From Maribacter polysiphoniae (GTDB taxonomy: Bacteria > Bacteroidota > Bacteroidia > Flavobacteriales > Flavobacteriaceae): DNA of 64,000 bases. How positions within the stretch are numbered: the stretch's first letter is position 1; the number at the start of each line of letters is the position of its first letter. The translations under genes and the position numbers were made by a program. The stretch covers positions 513,762 through 577,761 of the forward strand of contig NZ_QGGQ01000001.1 of the NCBI RefSeq assembly GCF_003148665.1, in the 5' to 3' direction. A model generated the notes under the pieces. That model was not told the origin of the DNA. It worked only from the letters and a program-made list of their open reading frames with translations, and made no database searches. This document shows positions 44,786 to 53,711 of the stretch, piece after piece.

Positions 44786-45418
44786 ATGATAGGTAGATCT
44801 GGAAACATTTTTGTCATCTTTATACTGATGGGCATCACCACGTTGAACGCCCAAAAAATAGTAAGGAAATCCGTTCTTGACCCAGAAACATCATTTCTGG
44901 TTATAGATGCGGATAACTGCTTTAAAGTGGAGTTGGCAACCTCGGAATCAAGGGAGATTGTCGTAGAGGCACACATTGATGGCGAGTATCGTGATGATCT
45001 ATTGGTCAAACTGGAACATAATGGCCCTATCGTAGAACTAAGTGCTGGTTTTTACCCCGATTTTATTCAACCCAATGATAAATTAAGCGCCCACAAGGTA
45101 ATTTCCATAGCACTCCAAGTACAAGTTCCAAGGAATATGAGGGTTAGCATCTTGGGTACCGCTACCAATGTCTTTGCAAAAGGGAATTTTGATCATTTAA
45201 AGGTTGTTTTGGATGATGGTATTTGTAATCTTGATTTGTTTTATGGTACGGCCAAAGTAATCACGCGCAGTGGGGACATCAACGTGAGAACAAAGTCCGC
45301 AATGTTTAAAACAAAGACCGGTTTCGGGAAAATTGAAAGCGATTCCATTCCTAAGGGGGAGGATTTTTATGATATAAGCACCACCACAGGCGATATACAT
45401 TTAATGAAAATGGAATAA
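44786..45418 (+). CDS. Exported DUF4097-like putative adhesin
   Basis: A 210-residue protein from ATG 44786. Signal peptide (IFVIFILMGITTLNAQK), then beta-helix-like repeats with VEAHIDGEYRDDLLVK, ISIALQVQVPRNMRVSIL, and GDINVRTKSAMFKTKTGFGK, similar to DUF4097/DUF2807-type putative adhesins. The exact family is not certain. The start lies only 4 bases after the upstream T-tract, so it must be transcribed by readthrough or from a promoter inside the dksA-like gene. It precedes lspA by 33 bases. Confidence 0.72.
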   Translation: MIGRSGNIFVIFILMGITTLNAQKIVRKSVLDPETSFLVIDADNCFKVELATSESREIVVEAHIDGEYRDDLLVKLEHNGPIVELSAGFYPDFIQPNDKLSAHKVISIALQVQVPRNMRVSILGTATNVFAKGNFDHLKVVLDDGICNLDLFYGTAKVITRSGDINVRTKSAMFKTKTGFGKIESDSIPKGEDFYDISTTTGDIHLMKME

Positions 45419-45424
45419 TATACC

Positions 45425-45432
45425 TATTTTTG
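45425..45432 (+). promoter_or_regulatory. Putative -7 box of lspA
   Basis: TATTTTTG, exact TAnnTTTG match, 19 bases before ATG 45452, giving a very short leader. Confidence 0.4.
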
Positions 45433-45451
45433 GCAACCTATATTTTATCCG

Positions 45452-46111
45452 ATGAATATTAAAAAATCCGTACTGATAATAATCTTGGTCCTGTTTATTG
45501 ATCAAGTAAGTAAGATCTATATCAAAACGCACTTCGTCCTAGGTGATTCTTATGTGGTTTTTGATTGGTTCAAAATCCATTTTATTGAAAATTCGGGTGC
45601 TGCATGGGGCGCAAAACTAAATGATTTCTTACCGATTTCCGAACATACCGCAAAACTGATATTAACGGTATTTCGACTATTTGCGGTTGCGGGTATCGGT
45701 TATTGGCTTTATGATAGTATCAAAAAGCAATTTTCCGGAACCTTGGTTTTTGCGGTTTCGCTGATTTTTGCGGGCGCTTTGGGAAATATCATCGATTCAG
45801 TCTTTTATGGTGTACTCTTTAATGAGAGTATTGGACAGGTTGCGACGATGTTCACCGATGAACCTTACGGTGGATGGTTTTTTGGAAAGGTGGTAGACAT
45901 GCTCTATTTTCCAATGATCGACACCACGTGGCCGAATTGGATGCCTTATTTGGGGGGTAAAAGCTTTAGCTTTTTCGATCCGGTATTTAACATAGCGGAT
46001 ATGTCGATCAGTACAGGGGTTGGTATTCTATTGGTATTCAATAAAAAGGCATTCGCACACAAAAAGGAAGACGATGCGATTGAAGAGAATCAGGATGCAG
46101 GGAATGAATAG
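45452..46111 (+). CDS. lspA: Lipoprotein signal peptidase (signal peptidase II)
   Basis: A 219-residue inner-membrane aspartyl protease that removes prolipoprotein signal peptides after lipidation. Four helices and the family blocks are present: DQVSKIYIKTHF, FIENSGAAWG, GALGNIIDSVFYG with the first catalytic Asp, and FNIADMSISTGVG with the second. It is longer than E. coli LspA because of an insertion around residues 130-165 (TMFTDEPYGGWFFGKVVDML), typical of Bacteroidetes. The many lipoproteins in this window are its substrates. Its 3' end overlaps the convergent cyclo-ligase gene by 22 bases. Confidence 0.94.
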   Translation: MNIKKSVLIIILVLFIDQVSKIYIKTHFVLGDSYVVFDWFKIHFIENSGAAWGAKLNDFLPISEHTAKLILTVFRLFAVAGIGYWLYDSIKKQFSGTLVFAVSLIFAGALGNIIDSVFYGVLFNESIGQVATMFTDEPYGGWFFGKVVDMLYFPMIDTTWPNWMPYLGGKSFSFFDPVFNIADMSISTGVGILLVFNKKAFAHKKEDDAIEENQDAGNE

Positions 46112-46656
46112 GTTTTTAATGGAGTAATACAATAGTCCAAGGGGATGTCATCTTCAAAAACATCCTCAATCTGTTCTTCTGCCTCAAATAAGGATAAACC
46201 GACTTTAATTACATCGGGTCTGCATTGTTGTAAGAACCTATCATAATATCCCTTGCCATAACCCACCCTATTCCCTTTTATATCATAGGCAAGTAAGGGC
46301 ATGAAAACTACATCGATTTTAGAAGGTTGTATGTCTATGCCATCAATGGGTTCAGGAACATTCCATTTATTCGGTTGAATTTTGGTATTGTCGGTAAGTA
46401 AAAAGTGGATTAATGTATCACCTTCCATCTTTGGAAGAACGACATGTTTGTCCCTTCCCTGTAAAATGGATAGTAAAAATTCGGTTTCGATTTCTTTTTT
46501 GCCGGGAATCGGCAAGAAAATGTGGTAAAACCCAAAATCCCAAATAGGAAGATCTAAAGTTTTGTTGGCAATCAATAAACTCAAATCAGAAATTTCCCCA
46601 GAAGGTATTTGGTTTCTTAATTTGGAATAACGCAATCGTAAATCTGACTTCATCAT
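46090..46656 (-). CDS. 5-formyltetrahydrofolate cyclo-ligase
   Basis: A 188-residue cytosolic enzyme that converts 5-formyl-THF to 5,10-methenyl-THF with ATP. The NagB-like fold signature GNRVGYGKGYYDRFL and VVFMPLLAYDIKGNRV are clear; the N-terminal LRLRYSKLRNQIP binds ATP in the family. A small ORF (46701-46787) lies 44 bases upstream on the same strand and may share its transcript. Confidence 0.92.
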   Translation of the reverse strand: MMKSDLRLRYSKLRNQIPSGEISDLSLLIANKTLDLPIWDFGFYHIFLPIPGKKEIETEFLLSILQGRDKHVVLPKMEGDTLIHFLLTDNTKIQPNKWNVPEPIDGIDIQPSKIDVVFMPLLAYDIKGNRVGYGKGYYDRFLQQCRPDVIKVGLSLFEAEEQIEDVFEDDIPLDYCITPLKTYSFPAS

Positions 46657-46700
46657 AAAAAGAAGATCGAATATTTACGATTAAAGATAATAAGTGCTTT

Positions 46701-46787
46701 TTATTCTTTTGCAGCTACTGCAATATAAATTTTAAAAAACAACATTAAGATCAAATAAGTACCGAGGGTTATAATATAATTGTCCAT
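46701..46787 (-). CDS. Putative 28-residue single-span membrane peptide
   Basis: ATG at 46785-46787, TAA at 46701-46703. The peptide starts MDNYIITLG and ends IYIAVAAKE, with one hydrophobic helix of about 18 residues (TLGTYLILMLFFKIYIAVA), acidic N-terminus and Lys/Glu C-terminus. Such composition is unusual for a random ORF in AT-rich DNA. It lies 44 bases before the 5-formyl-THF cyclo-ligase gene. No homologue is known to me. Confidence 0.4.
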   Translation of the reverse strand: MDNYIITLGTYLILMLFFKIYIAVAAKE

Positions 46788-47206
46788 GCGAATTTTGATT
46801 TTGATACTTTAAATATAGGTAAAAAAATTATTAAAATCCTATTAAGTGCTCATTTTTATCGATGAAATGCACTAATTATAAGAAAATTTAACATTTTAAT
46901 AAAGAATAGTCGTTGAACGACCACCGAGGAATATATATAAGGGTGGCTATGAACAAGAAGAAAAACGCGGTACTTTTGTAAAGTGGTACTTTACAAATGA
47001 GACTAAATATACCGAAAATAGGAAAGTGATGTCCTTTGGGAATGCATTTTATTTTCTGGAGGTATTGATTTTAGGAGTAGACTTTGTGTGGTTCGTGCTT
47101 TTGTTGTGCCACACAGCAGCGAATAATATCGAAACACCTTTTATTTGATTGAAAAGCGTAGTAAATTAACAGATAACTTAAGAATTTAATCCTCTTTCGA
47201 GCATCA
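46788..47206. other. Gene-poor region with inverted repeats and a possible short ORF
   Basis: An open plus-strand frame runs from 46903 to the TGA at 47146-47148; its only ATG (47029) gives 39 residues with a hydrophobic stretch (LEVLILGVDFVWFVLLL). A perfect 9-bp inverted repeat TTTGTAAAG (46975-46983) / CTTTACAAA (46989-46997) lies within it. GTACTTT also recurs as a direct repeat there, and TGTGTGG/CCACACA form a possible stem near 47085-47115. Coding is doubtful. The right end is the uvrC leader. Confidence 0.35.
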
Positions 47207-48994
47207 ATGACCCAACTGCCCTTAAATATACAGATCAGCACATTGCCGAGTAGTCCCGGGGTATATCAGTTCTTTGATGAGGAGGATAAGATACTGTATG
47301 TTGGCAAGGCCAAAAACCTGAAGAAAAGGGTGTCTTCATATTTCAATAAAAACCATGAATATGGAAAAACCCGTATTCTGGTAAAGAAGATCAAGAATAT
47401 ACGTCATATTGTGGTCTCCACGGAATCGGATGCCTTACTGTTGGAGAATAATCTAATAAAAAAGTATAGGCCGCGATATAATGTACTGCTTAAGGATGAC
47501 AAGTCATATCCCTGGATCTGTATCAAAAAAGAACGTTTCCCGAGAATATTCACGACCCGTAGGATGATTAAGGACGGGTCAGAATATTTTGGGCCCTATA
47601 CAAGTATGTATACAATCAAAACCTTGTTGGATTTGATTAAGAATATTTATCCCATTAGAACCTGCAATTACGATTTATCTGAAGCGAAGATCAAGGCCGG
47701 TAAGTATAAGGTATGCCTTGAATATCATTTAGGGAATTGTCTAGGTCCATGTGAGGGGCTGCAAAGTAGTGTTGAATATGATAAACAGGTCAATGAGGTT
47801 CGAGATATATTGAAAGGTAATTTTAAATCCTCATTACATTCTTTCAAAAACAAAATGAGGCTGCTTGCCGATGAAATGCGCTTTGAGGAAGCGCAGCAAT
47901 TCAAGGACAAGATCGAAGTGCTTGAGAATTACCAGTCGAAAACGACCATCGTGAATCCGAAGATCAATAATGTTGATGTCTTTTCCATCATTACCGATGA
48001 CGCTTTTGCCTACGTTAACTTTTTGCAATTGTCCCATGGTTCGATCATTAGGTCGCATACGATGGAAATCAAAAAGAAATTGGAAGAAAAGGATGGTGAC
48101 TTGTTGCAATTGGCGATCTTTGAACTACGGCAACGTTTCAATTCAGAATCCAAAGAGGTCTACCTCCCTTTTAAGGTAGTTGTTGAGCCCCATATAAAAG
48201 TAACTATCCCCAAATTAGGGGATAAGCGCAAGATCTTGGATCTTTCGATTCGGAATGCCAAATATTTTAGGCAGGAAAGATTCAATCAGATCAAGATCAT
48301 GGATCCGGAACGCCATACGAAAAGGATTATGGCACAAATGAAAAAAGACCTACGGTTATCCGAAGAACCACTGCATATAGAATGCTTTGACAATAGTAAT
48401 ATCCAGGGCAGTAACCCCGTAGCTGCCTGTGTGGTTTTCAAGAACGGGAAGCCTTCGAAGAAAGAGTATAGACATTACAATATAAAGACGGTCGAAGGCC
48501 CTGATGATTTCGCTTCGATGGAGGAGGTGGTTTTCAGGCGTTATAAAAGATTGTTGAATGAAGAGCAACCTTTACCACAATTGATCGTCATAGATGGGGG
48601 TAAGGGGCAGTTGTCCTCTGCCTTAAAGAGTTTGGACCTTCTTGGATTAAGGGGAAAAATAGCCATAGTGGGTATTGCCAAGAGATTGGAGGAAATTTAT
48701 TTTCCTGGAGATTCCATACCCTTGTATTTGGATAAAAAATCCGAGAGCCTAAAGATTTTGCAGCAACTCAGGAATGAGGCCCACCGATTCGGAATTACCT
48801 TCCATCGGAATAAAAGAAGCAAGGCGGCCATAAATTCGGTTTTGGAAGGTATTGATGGGGTAGGTGAAAAAACAGCGAGGGATTTGTTGAAAAAATTCAA
48901 ATCAGTGAAAAGGATCAGGGAAGCGTCGTTGGAAGATATATCCACTGTAGTAGGAAGCGCAAAGGCAAAAAAGATTTATGAGACATTTCACTAA
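47207..48994 (+). CDS. uvrC: UvrABC excinuclease subunit C
   Basis: A 595-residue nuclease that makes both incisions in nucleotide excision repair. The GIY-YIG domain (about 10-90) has SSPGVYQFFDEEDKILYVGK. The UVR motif is near 210-240 (LLADEMRFEEAQQFKDKIE). The RNase H-like 5' nuclease has ECFDNSNIQGSNPVAACVVF and LIVIDGGKGQLSSAL. The C-terminal helix-hairpin-helix pair is LEGIDGVGEKTARDLLKKF and ISTVVGSAKAKKIYE. Length normal. The next gene starts 22 bases after the stop, consistent with an operon. Confidence 0.95.
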   Translation: MTQLPLNIQISTLPSSPGVYQFFDEEDKILYVGKAKNLKKRVSSYFNKNHEYGKTRILVKKIKNIRHIVVSTESDALLLENNLIKKYRPRYNVLLKDDKSYPWICIKKERFPRIFTTRRMIKDGSEYFGPYTSMYTIKTLLDLIKNIYPIRTCNYDLSEAKIKAGKYKVCLEYHLGNCLGPCEGLQSSVEYDKQVNEVRDILKGNFKSSLHSFKNKMRLLADEMRFEEAQQFKDKIEVLENYQSKTTIVNPKINNVDVFSIITDDAFAYVNFLQLSHGSIIRSHTMEIKKKLEEKDGDLLQLAIFELRQRFNSESKEVYLPFKVVVEPHIKVTIPKLGDKRKILDLSIRNAKYFRQERFNQIKIMDPERHTKRIMAQMKKDLRLSEEPLHIECFDNSNIQGSNPVAACVVFKNGKPSKKEYRHYNIKTVEGPDDFASMEEVVFRRYKRLLNEEQPLPQLIVIDGGKGQLSSALKSLDLLGLRGKIAIVGIAKRLEEIYFPGDSIPLYLDKKSESLKILQQLRNEAHRFGITFHRNKRSKAAINSVLEGIDGVGEKTARDLLKKFKSVKRIREASLEDISTVVGSAKAKKIYETFH

Positions 48995-49016
48995 AAATCA
49001 CGACCCAATTATAGGC

Positions 49017-51278
49017 ATGAAAGTATTACTTCCCTTATTGTTTCTCTTTTTTGTAGTTCAGGTCCATGCCCAAGAGCAAGATCAAGACAATGATGTAAAG
49101 ATAGGTTTGGTCCTGAGTGGGGGCGGTGCCAAGGGGATGGCCCATATCGGGGCGCTGAAGGTTATCGAGGAGGCGGGTATTAAAATCGATTATATCTCGG
49201 GCACTAGTATGGGAGCCATTGTCGGGGGGCTTTATGCATCGGGTTATTCAGCATCCCAACTCGATTCAATATTCCGGAGCATTGATTTTACAAGTCTCAT
49301 CAATGATAATCTTCCCAGGAGTGCAAAGACATTTTATGAAAAGGAGGATTCTGAGAGATATGCCATAAACTTACCGTTTAACAATTTTAAGCTTTCCGTA
49401 CCCCAAGGATTTTCTGGAGGTCAGAATATTTATAACGAACTGGTGAAACGTTTGTACCATGTAAAGGATATCCACGATTTTAGTAAACTACCCATACCTT
49501 TTGTGTGCATTGCCACCAATGTGGAAACAGGGGAGCAGATCAAACTTGATAAAGGATATTTGCCGGAGGCGATCATGGCCTCTGGCACCTTGCCTTCTTT
49601 GTTCGAGCCTACCACTATAGATGGCAAAGTCCTTATTGATGGGGGTGTAGTCAATAATTATCCGGTAGAGGAAGTTAAGAAAATGGGTGCCGATCTGATC
49701 ATCGGTGTTGATGTGCAACACGGATTGAGGGATAGGGGCTCACTTTTGTCCGCTACGGAAATATTGTTGCAGATCAGCAATTTTAGGACGGTGAAGAACA
49801 TGGTCGAAAAATCGGAAATGACAGATGTCTATATTAAACCGGATATGATGAACTATTCGGTGATGGATTTTGATCTGGATGATGAGATCATCGAAAAAGG
49901 AAGGGTGGCAGCCGTTGAAAAATATGATGAACTACTAGAAATAGCCTCGAAGCAAACTTCGGAGTTTAAATTAAAAAAACATATAGTGCCTGCAGATAGT
50001 CTACTGATTACCCGATTAATATTGAGAGGGGATATCGAAAATTATACCCGTGGCTACGTAAAGGGTAAACTTAGGTTCAAGTTAGGGGAAGAGACTACAT
50101 TCGAAAAGTTGCAACAAGGGGTGAGTAATTTAGCGGCAACAGGCAATTTCAGTACAATTCGGTATGAACTTTTATCCGATGGGGATGGGGAAGACCTCAT
50201 TCTTAAGCTCAATGAAACCCCCAATAAAACCTTTCTTAGAATCGGAGCCCATTATGATGATCTGTACCATAGTGCGGCACTGATCAACCTTACACGTAAG
50301 AACCTCTTTTTCGGGGATGATGTTGCTTCCTTCGATTTGATTTTAGGGGACCAGGTGCGTTACAATATGCAATATTATATCGATAAGGGAACTTATTGGA
50401 GTTTGGGTTTTAATTCAAGGTATAATAACTTTGGAAAGGAGATTAATTTTGATTTGATCAAAAACTACTTTCAGATTCCTGCCAGCATCAATATCAATAC
50501 ATTGAATATGGATGTTCTGGATGTGACCAACCAAATTTACTTGCAAACCGTTTTACAAGAGGAATTCGGCTTTAGTTTGGGTGTTGAACATAAGTTTTTA
50601 AAGTATAGTACCACCACATTGGGGTCCATGACCGATGAGGATGCTGAATTATCCTCGAATTCCACGGAGGATCGCACCTATTTTGAAAAAAGTAATTATT
50701 TCAGTGCCTATGGACAGTTGAAGTTGGATACTTATGATGACAAATATTTTCCGACTAGGGGATTGTTTTTTGACGGGGATTTTCACCTCTATCTGTTTTC
50801 CTCCGATTTCAATGACAATTTCAAGGAATTTTCGATTGCAAAGGCCAAAATGGGGGCTGCTTTGCCCTTGACCAAAAAATTATCGTTGAATATAGAAACC
50901 GAGGGTGGCTTTAAACTAGGAACATCGGGGGTTGCCTCTATGGATTTTGTCTTGGGGGGATATGGTACTAATCTGATCAACAATTTCACGCCTTTTATTG
51001 GGTACGATTATTTGTCCCTTCCCGGTAATAGTTATGTGAAGGCCTATAGCCGCTTGGATTTTGAATTAGCACCCAAAAACCACCTGATGTTAATGGCCAA
51101 TTTCGCCAATGTCGACGATGATCTTTTTAGGACTGGGGAATGGTTTGATGCTCCCAAATATTCAGGTTATGGTATAGGTTACGGACTTGAATCTTTTATG
51201 GGTCCCCTACAGATAATGTATTCTTGGTCCCCGGAAGGGACAAGTAGGTTCTTTTTTAGTTTAGGGTATTGGTTTTAA
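49017..51278 (+). CDS. Patatin-like phospholipase fused to BamA-type outer-membrane barrel
   Basis: A 753-residue two-domain outer-membrane protein. Signal peptide (VLLPLLFLFFVVQVHAQ) then patatin domain: oxyanion loop SGGGAKGMAHIG, nucleophile GTSMG (S64), catalytic Asp in LIDGGVVNNYP (D208). A POTRA-like segment (about 320-385) links to a surface-antigen barrel ending STSRFFFSLGYWF-like (…GTSRFFFSLGYWF). This is the PlpD-type Vd autotransporter architecture, with the lipase carried by its own barrel. An in-frame ATG at 48978 lies inside uvrC and lacks a signal peptide context, so ATG 49017 is used. Confidence 0.9.
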   Translation: MKVLLPLLFLFFVVQVHAQEQDQDNDVKIGLVLSGGGAKGMAHIGALKVIEEAGIKIDYISGTSMGAIVGGLYASGYSASQLDSIFRSIDFTSLINDNLPRSAKTFYEKEDSERYAINLPFNNFKLSVPQGFSGGQNIYNELVKRLYHVKDIHDFSKLPIPFVCIATNVETGEQIKLDKGYLPEAIMASGTLPSLFEPTTIDGKVLIDGGVVNNYPVEEVKKMGADLIIGVDVQHGLRDRGSLLSATEILLQISNFRTVKNMVEKSEMTDVYIKPDMMNYSVMDFDLDDEIIEKGRVAAVEKYDELLEIASKQTSEFKLKKHIVPADSLLITRLILRGDIENYTRGYVKGKLRFKLGEETTFEKLQQGVSNLAATGNFSTIRYELLSDGDGEDLILKLNETPNKTFLRIGAHYDDLYHSAALINLTRKNLFFGDDVASFDLILGDQVRYNMQYYIDKGTYWSLGFNSRYNNFGKEINFDLIKNYFQIPASININTLNMDVLDVTNQIYLQTVLQEEFGFSLGVEHKFLKYSTTTLGSMTDEDAELSSNSTEDRTYFEKSNYFSAYGQLKLDTYDDKYFPTRGLFFDGDFHLYLFSSDFNDNFKEFSIAKAKMGAALPLTKKLSLNIETEGGFKLGTSGVASMDFVLGGYGTNLINNFTPFIGYDYLSLPGNSYVKAYSRLDFELAPKNHLMLMANFANVDDDLFRTGEWFDAPKYSGYGIGYGLESFMGPLQIMYSWSPEGTSRFFFSLGYWF

Positions 51279-51464
51279 ATACCTTAACAGGTTTATAAGC
51301 CGGTTTTTACGATATTTGTCTAAGAGCAAATATTGCATGGTTAAAAGAAGGATTGATATAACCGCCCATCTTAGGGCGATGTGGTAAGGCCAAAGGTTAA
51401 GTTTTCCCGAACAACCTTAGGTTAAAAATACACATCTCAATATCACTATAAAAATTCAGATATC

Positions 51465-52607
51465 ATGTCAACTTTAGATAATACATCCCTAAAATTACCA
51501 AAAGAAAATCCAGGTGCGGAAGATTTCCTACCCTTATTGGGTACGGACTATGTTGAACTGTATGTTGGCAACGCCAAACAGGCGGCGCACTATTATATTT
51601 CCGCATGGGGCTTTCAGCCTTTGGCATATGCTGGTTTGGAAACAGGTTTAAAGGATAGGGTTTCTTACGTTCTACAGCAAGATAAAATTCGTTTGGTCCT
51701 TACATCCCCCTTAAAGTCGGGCGGCCCCATCAACAAACATATCGATGCCCATGGCGATGGTGTAAAGGTTATTGCCCTATGGGTCGATGATGCGACCCAT
51801 AGTTATAATGAGACAACGGCAAGAGGTGCTAAAGCATATATGAAACCCAATCGGGTAAAGGATGAAAATGGGGAGGTTGTTTTTTCAGGCATACATACCT
51901 ATGGGGAAACGGTACACGTGTTTGTCGAACGGACTAATTATCAAGGGGTGTTTTTGCCTGGCTATGTGAAATGGGATCCGAGATATAAAGCTCCTTCAGT
52001 AGGTCTAAAATATATAGACCATATGGTTGGCAATGTCGGTTGGAATGAAATGGATAAATGGTGTAAATTTTATGAAGAGGTCATGGGGTTTGCACAATTG
52101 ATTTCCTTCGATGACAAGGATATTTCAACGGAATATACCGCTCTAATGAGCAAAGTGATGAGCAATGGTAATGGCAGGATAAAATTTCCGATAAACGAAC
52201 CTGCCGAAGGTCGAAAGAAATCCCAAATCGAGGAGTATATTGAATTTTATAATGGGGCCGGGGTACAGCACATCGCTTTGGCTACGGATAACATTATCGA
52301 AACGGTAACGGCATTACGGAATAGGGGTGTAGAGTTTTTGACCGTTCCCCCAAGTTATTATGAGGATGTTTTGGATCGGGTAGGTGAAATAGATGAAAAT
52401 CTGGCACCCCTAAAGGAATTGAGTATTCTCATTGATAGGGATGAAGAGGGGTATTTGTTGCAAATATTTACCAAGCCGATATTGGATAGGCCTACCATGT
52501 TCATAGAAATTATACAAAGAAAGGGGGCCAAGTCTTTCGGAAAAGGAAATTTCAAAGCACTTTTTGAGGCTATTGAAAGGGAGCAGGAATCAAGGGGGAC
52601 ACTATAA
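51465..52607 (+). CDS. hppD: 4-hydroxyphenylpyruvate dioxygenase
   Basis: A 380-residue Fe(II) enzyme of tyrosine catabolism that converts 4-hydroxyphenylpyruvate to homogentisate. The two glyoxalase-like halves are visible: VELYVGNAKQAAHYYISAWGF and IDHMVGNVGWNEMDKWCKFY. Iron ligands are the His in DHMVGN, the His in VQHIALATDNI and the Glu in FIEIIQRKG. Length normal. The gene stands alone, about 190 bases after the patatin gene and 110 bases before a putative small RNA; no homogentisate dioxygenase is adjacent. Confidence 0.95.
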   Translation: MSTLDNTSLKLPKENPGAEDFLPLLGTDYVELYVGNAKQAAHYYISAWGFQPLAYAGLETGLKDRVSYVLQQDKIRLVLTSPLKSGGPINKHIDAHGDGVKVIALWVDDATHSYNETTARGAKAYMKPNRVKDENGEVVFSGIHTYGETVHVFVERTNYQGVFLPGYVKWDPRYKAPSVGLKYIDHMVGNVGWNEMDKWCKFYEEVMGFAQLISFDDKDISTEYTALMSKVMSNGNGRIKFPINEPAEGRKKSQIEEYIEFYNGAGVQHIALATDNIIETVTALRNRGVEFLTVPPSYYEDVLDRVGEIDENLAPLKELSILIDRDEEGYLLQIFTKPILDRPTMFIEIIQRKGAKSFGKGNFKALFEAIEREQESRGTL

Positions 52608-52698
52608 ACGGATGGTATATTTCTTAACGATTTCCCAATTTTCCTTAGGCTTCCCTTAATAACTGTTAAGGGTTTAGTTAAAGTACGTTAAAAGGGTT

Positions 52699-52727
52699 TT
52701 GGGTACCATGGGGATGTATTAAATTTG
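52699..52727 (+). promoter_or_regulatory. Bacteroidetes promoter of the putative small RNA
   Basis: TTG at 52699-52701 (inside TTTTG), 18-base spacer, TAAATTTG at 52720-52727, an exact -7 match. Expected transcription start near 52733. This is the best two-element promoter I found in the window. Confidence 0.6.
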
Positions 52728-52731
52728 CTCA

Positions 52732-52834
52732 TGTAAGGGGTGGTTCCCTTACAACTTTAAGTATTGGTTTTTCATAATTTAAAGTTTGGTTGGTTATTTA
52801 GGAAAAGCCCAGTTGTAAGACTGGGCTTTTTTTT
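52732..52834 (+). ncRNA. Putative small RNA of about 100 nt (copy C of the TTGGTT element)
   Basis: Begins with an 8-bp hairpin TGTAAGGG (52732-52739) / CCCTTACA (52746-52753). A U-rich single-stranded region follows, then TTTGGTTGGTTATTTAG at 52785-52801, then the terminator stem AAAAGCCCAG (52803-52812) / CTGGGCTTTT (52821-52830) with T8 at 52827-52834. It has its own promoter and no ORF of note. I do not recognise a known RNA family. Confidence 0.55.
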
Positions 52835-52924
52835 ATACAATACTTTGGAACAAATATTGTTTAAGTAATTATAAATATGCAATCGGATTAATTCTCTTTT
52901 AGTAGATTTACTAAATCTTAAAGT

Positions 52925-53704
52925 ATGAGATTATTACTAACAATATTATTTTTGACCATTTCATTTGGCTTGAATGCACAAAGTAATGAGTCGGTTTTTG
53001 AACCAGGGGAATGGTTGAAATTCCGTATGCATTACGGTTGGTTGAATGCTAGTTATGCTACATTACAGGTTAAATCGGCCAAAATTGAAGGCAAGGAGGT
53101 TTATCATGTAGTGGGCAAAGGTAAGACCACGGGTTTTGCGAGTATTTTCTTTAAGGTAGATGATACGTATGAAAGCTATTTTGATAAAAAGGATGGTAAG
53201 CCCTACCGGTTTATTCGAAAAATAGATGAAGGTGGTTATAAAAAGGATGTTGAAATCAATTTTGACCATAAAAGGGATAAAGCCATCCTTAATGATAAAA
53301 AAAACAAGAAAAAGATTAATTTTGCACTTCAAGATAGCATTCAAGATCTTATTTCCGCATTTTATTACCTCAGGAACAATTATGAGCCAGAGGATTTAGT
53401 AAAAGGGGAAGCCATAAAATTGAAATTATTGTATGATGATGACGGTATTTTCGATTTTCAATTAAAATATTTGGGTAATGAAACCATTAAGACCAAATAT
53501 GGTAAGGTTGAATGTTATAAGTTTAGACCTTTGGTGCAATCCGGAAGGGTGTTCAAGGAAAAAGAGAGTCTGACACTTTGGGTTTCCAAGGATGAAAATA
53601 GGATTCCCATCCGAATCAAGGCCGACTTGGCGGTAGGTTCGATAAAAGCCGATCTTGATGGCTACAATGGACTAAAATACCAGTTTAAAATACTAATGGA
53701 TTGA
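52925..53704 (+). CDS. Exported DUF3108 domain protein
   Basis: A 259-residue periplasmic protein. Signal peptide LLLTILFLTISFGLNAQ; the mature part has the DUF3108 pattern: EWLKFRMHYGWLNASYATLQ, KGKTTGFASIFFKVDDTYES, SAFYYLRNNY and a C-terminal LTLWVSKDENRIPIRIKADL. The fold is a lipid-binding-like beta barrel in related families; function unknown. It starts a tight run of four genes: 7 bases to tryptophan dioxygenase, then M23 peptidase and pgi. Confidence 0.83.
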   Translation: MRLLLTILFLTISFGLNAQSNESVFEPGEWLKFRMHYGWLNASYATLQVKSAKIEGKEVYHVVGKGKTTGFASIFFKVDDTYESYFDKKDGKPYRFIRKIDEGGYKKDVEINFDHKRDKAILNDKKNKKKINFALQDSIQDLISAFYYLRNNYEPEDLVKGEAIKLKLLYDDDGIFDFQLKYLGNETIKTKYGKVECYKFRPLVQSGRVFKEKESLTLWVSKDENRIPIRIKADLAVGSIKADLDGYNGLKYQFKILMD

Positions 53705-53711
53705 CCATAAG

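Larger units (their letters stand above)
52608..52924. other. Intergenic region holding a putative small RNA gene
   Basis: Between hppD and the DUF3108 gene. It contains a promoter (52699-52727), a 5' hairpin, the TTGGTT motif and a terminator (to 52834). TTAAGGG-type repeats occur near 52655-52700 (CCCTTAATAACTGTTAAGGG, a 6-bp hairpin that could end the hppD transcript). The last 90 bases are the leader of the next gene. Confidence 0.5.
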
